Shown in pieces: positions 62,684 through 64,000 of a stretch of DNA of 64,000 nucleotides. The translations under genes were made by a program, and so were the position numbers. The DNA is from Flavobacterium sp. (GTDB lineage: Bacteria; Bacteroidota; Bacteroidia; Flavobacteriales; Flavobacteriaceae): the NCBI GenBank assembly GCA_029946065.1, contig JAQSDU010000020.1:354368-418367 (forward strand). Reading direction: 5' to 3'. Under the pieces are notes generated by a model, which did not search any database, was not told the DNA's origin, and saw only the letters and a program-made list of their open reading frames with translations. Numbering within the stretch: the stretch's first letter is position 1; each line of letters starts with the position of its first letter.

Positions 62684-62709
62684 GGGCATAATCCAAGATA
62701 CTTATTCCG

Positions 62710-63945
62710 TTGAATTTAGAATATTTCATCGCCAAAAGGCTAATCGCTTCTAAAAGCCGTAAAAGTAGTATATCTGCACCAATTATAAAAATTGCGGTTT
62801 CGGCTATTGCAATCGGTATGATCATGATGATTATTTCGGTGGCAACCGGATTGGGTTTGCAACAAAAAATACGACAGAAAGTGTCTGCTTTCAACGGGCA
62901 TATCATCATTTCCAATTTTGATGACAATCAATCTGATGTAAGCCTGGAGCCGATTTCCCTTCGTCAAGATTTTTATCCCAAGTTCACTTCCGTCGAAGGC
63001 ATAAGCCATATTCAAGCCGTCGCTGCTAAAGCCGGAATCATCAGGACAGCCGAAACTTTCGAAGGCATTATTTTTAAAGGTGTAGGCAAAGATTATCAAT
63101 GGGATGATATCAAAGAATATGTAAAAGCCGGAAAAATTCCAGATTTTAATGGCAATTTGAATGCGCAAGTGCTCATTTCCGAATACCTCGCCAACCGATT
63201 GCATCTAAAAGTAGGTGATAAGTTCAATACTTATTTTATGAAAGAAGATACAAATCAAATGCCTAATCTCAGGGTTTTTGAGGTTTCAGGCATCTTCAAT
63301 TCCGGTTTGCAGGAATTTGACAGTACTTATATAATAGGCGATATCCGCCACGTGCAGCGCATCAATAAATGGAATGCAGATCAAGTGGGCGCTTTCGAAG
63401 TCTTTGTTTCCGATTTCAATCAGATCCAAGCCAAAGGCAACGAAGTATACGCCCAAACCAGTTCTACGCTAAATTCTCAAACCATCGTCGAGAAATTTGC
63501 TTATATTTTCGAATGGATCAAGCTTTTCGATTTCAATATTCTCGTCATTATTACAATCATGATTGTTGTCGCTACTATTAATATGGTCGTAGCATTACTG
63601 GTGCTCATTCTCGAACGCACGCAAATGATTGGAGTGCTAAAATCCATGGGCGCTGGCAACTGGATGGTGCGCAAAATATTCCTGTATAATGCTTTTTATC
63701 TCATTATTCGCGGGTTATTTTGGGGTAATTCCATCGCGATCGGGCTGCTGCTGCTGCAAAAATACTTTGGTATTATCAAACTGCCGCCGGAAAATTACTA
63801 TGTTAATGAAGCGCCGGTGTATTTCGATTGGCTTTATATTATACTACTTAATATTGGTACAGTGGCGATTTGTCTGTTGGTTTTGCTGATTCCATCCTAC
63901 ATCATTACCAAAATTTCTCCCGTCAAAGCCATCCGTTTCGATTAA
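62710..63945 (+). CDS. LolC/LolE-type ABC transporter permease, TTG start
   Basis: A 411-residue FtsX-family permease, likely for lipoprotein release. One membrane helix at about 27-48 (IKIAVSAIAIGMIMMIISVATG), a periplasmic domain of about 220 residues, and three helices at about 275-300, 320-345 and 370-400 give the MacB/LolC-E topology. Conserved features include ERTQMIGVLKSMGA and the C-terminal PVKAIRFD. The start codon is TTG: the residues LNLEYFIAKRL fit family N-termini, and no ATG is available before residue 37. No ATPase gene adjoins. Confidence 0.9.
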   Translation: MNLEYFIAKRLIASKSRKSSISAPIIKIAVSAIAIGMIMMIISVATGLGLQQKIRQKVSAFNGHIIISNFDDNQSDVSLEPISLRQDFYPKFTSVEGISHIQAVAAKAGIIRTAETFEGIIFKGVGKDYQWDDIKEYVKAGKIPDFNGNLNAQVLISEYLANRLHLKVGDKFNTYFMKEDTNQMPNLRVFEVSGIFNSGLQEFDSTYIIGDIRHVQRINKWNADQVGAFEVFVSDFNQIQAKGNEVYAQTSSTLNSQTIVEKFAYIFEWIKLFDFNILVIITIMIVVATINMVVALLVLILERTQMIGVLKSMGAGNWMVRKIFLYNAFYLIIRGLFWGNSIAIGLLLLQKYFGIIKLPPENYYVNEAPVYFDWLYIILLNIGTVAICLLVLLIPSYIITKISPVKAIRFD

Positions 63946-64000
63946 TTCGGGCGTGTCGCCGTTGCGGAACTTATATATAGTCTAGAACACTGGTTTTGCA

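Noticed and set aside
1..64000. tRNA, rRNA, insertion sequences, prophage genes
   Set aside because: No cloverleaf sequence, ribosomal RNA segment, transposase or integrase was found on reading both strands.

Overview
The window looks like a chromosomal segment of a Flavobacterium-type member of the Bacteroidetes. Support: AT-rich DNA; promoters with a TAnnTTTG -7 box and almost no Shine-Dalgarno sites; secreted proteins ending in type IX secretion (T9SS) sorting tails; a GldA-type gliding ABC ATPase; GLPGLI and DUF5686 proteins; a K+-dependent membrane pyrophosphatase; and a Bacteroidetes-style ExbB/ExbD/ExbD/TonB cluster. I see no rRNA, tRNA, CRISPR array, insertion sequence or prophage.

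Layout. 1-14900: end of a DUF5686 outer-membrane protein, a DNA glycosylase, hppA, a GH20 hexosaminidase, a secreted two-domain ice-binding-like protein, a deoxynucleoside kinase pair, GLPGLI plus TonB-receptor-like genes, and an HTTM-like membrane protein. 14900-26100: a methionine/SAM locus (metK, metY, metX-like, split metH, metF). 26200-34700: gldA, a small barrel protein, the aromatic amino acid operon (pheA, aminotransferase, DAHP synthase-chorismate mutase), a secreted protein, rsgA and dtd. 34700-42450: three tandem DUF3857/transglutaminase-like proteins, a MazG-like protein and aroA. 42600-50400: queA, kynU, a T9SS protein, kmo, ndh and a DUF486 protein. 50800-56600: exbB, exbD, exbD, tonB, a PstS-like lipoprotein and a TPR protein. 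56700-63950: queE, a free TonB C-terminal domain, a class V aminotransferase, an archaemetzincin-like lipoprotein, a methyltransferase, a YkgJ protein, a DUF1343/NamZ-like enzyme and a LolC/E-like permease.

The most notable content is RNA-level control of amino acid synthesis. Ahead of metY lie two consecutive short leader ORFs with dense Met and Cys codons (18128-18196 and 18285-18368), each followed by its own intrinsic terminator; the first has an evident antiterminator. Ahead of pheA is a leader ORF with a Phe/Tyr/Trp run (28037-28117), a terminator and a matching antiterminator strand. metH follows a clear SAM-I (S-box) riboswitch, and metK has a SAM-II-like aptamer right after its promoter. 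The methionine locus therefore seems to use three RNA sensing modes in about 7 kb.

A second unexpected layer is a set of short-period tandem repeats (7, 8 or 9 bp units) in intergenic DNA, several ending at or a few bases before a start codon (metY, metF, queA, YkgJ, rsgA). The same kind of 7-bp array occurs twice, in frame, inside aroA. Larger dispersed palindromic elements occur near 21200, 26150 and 43780.
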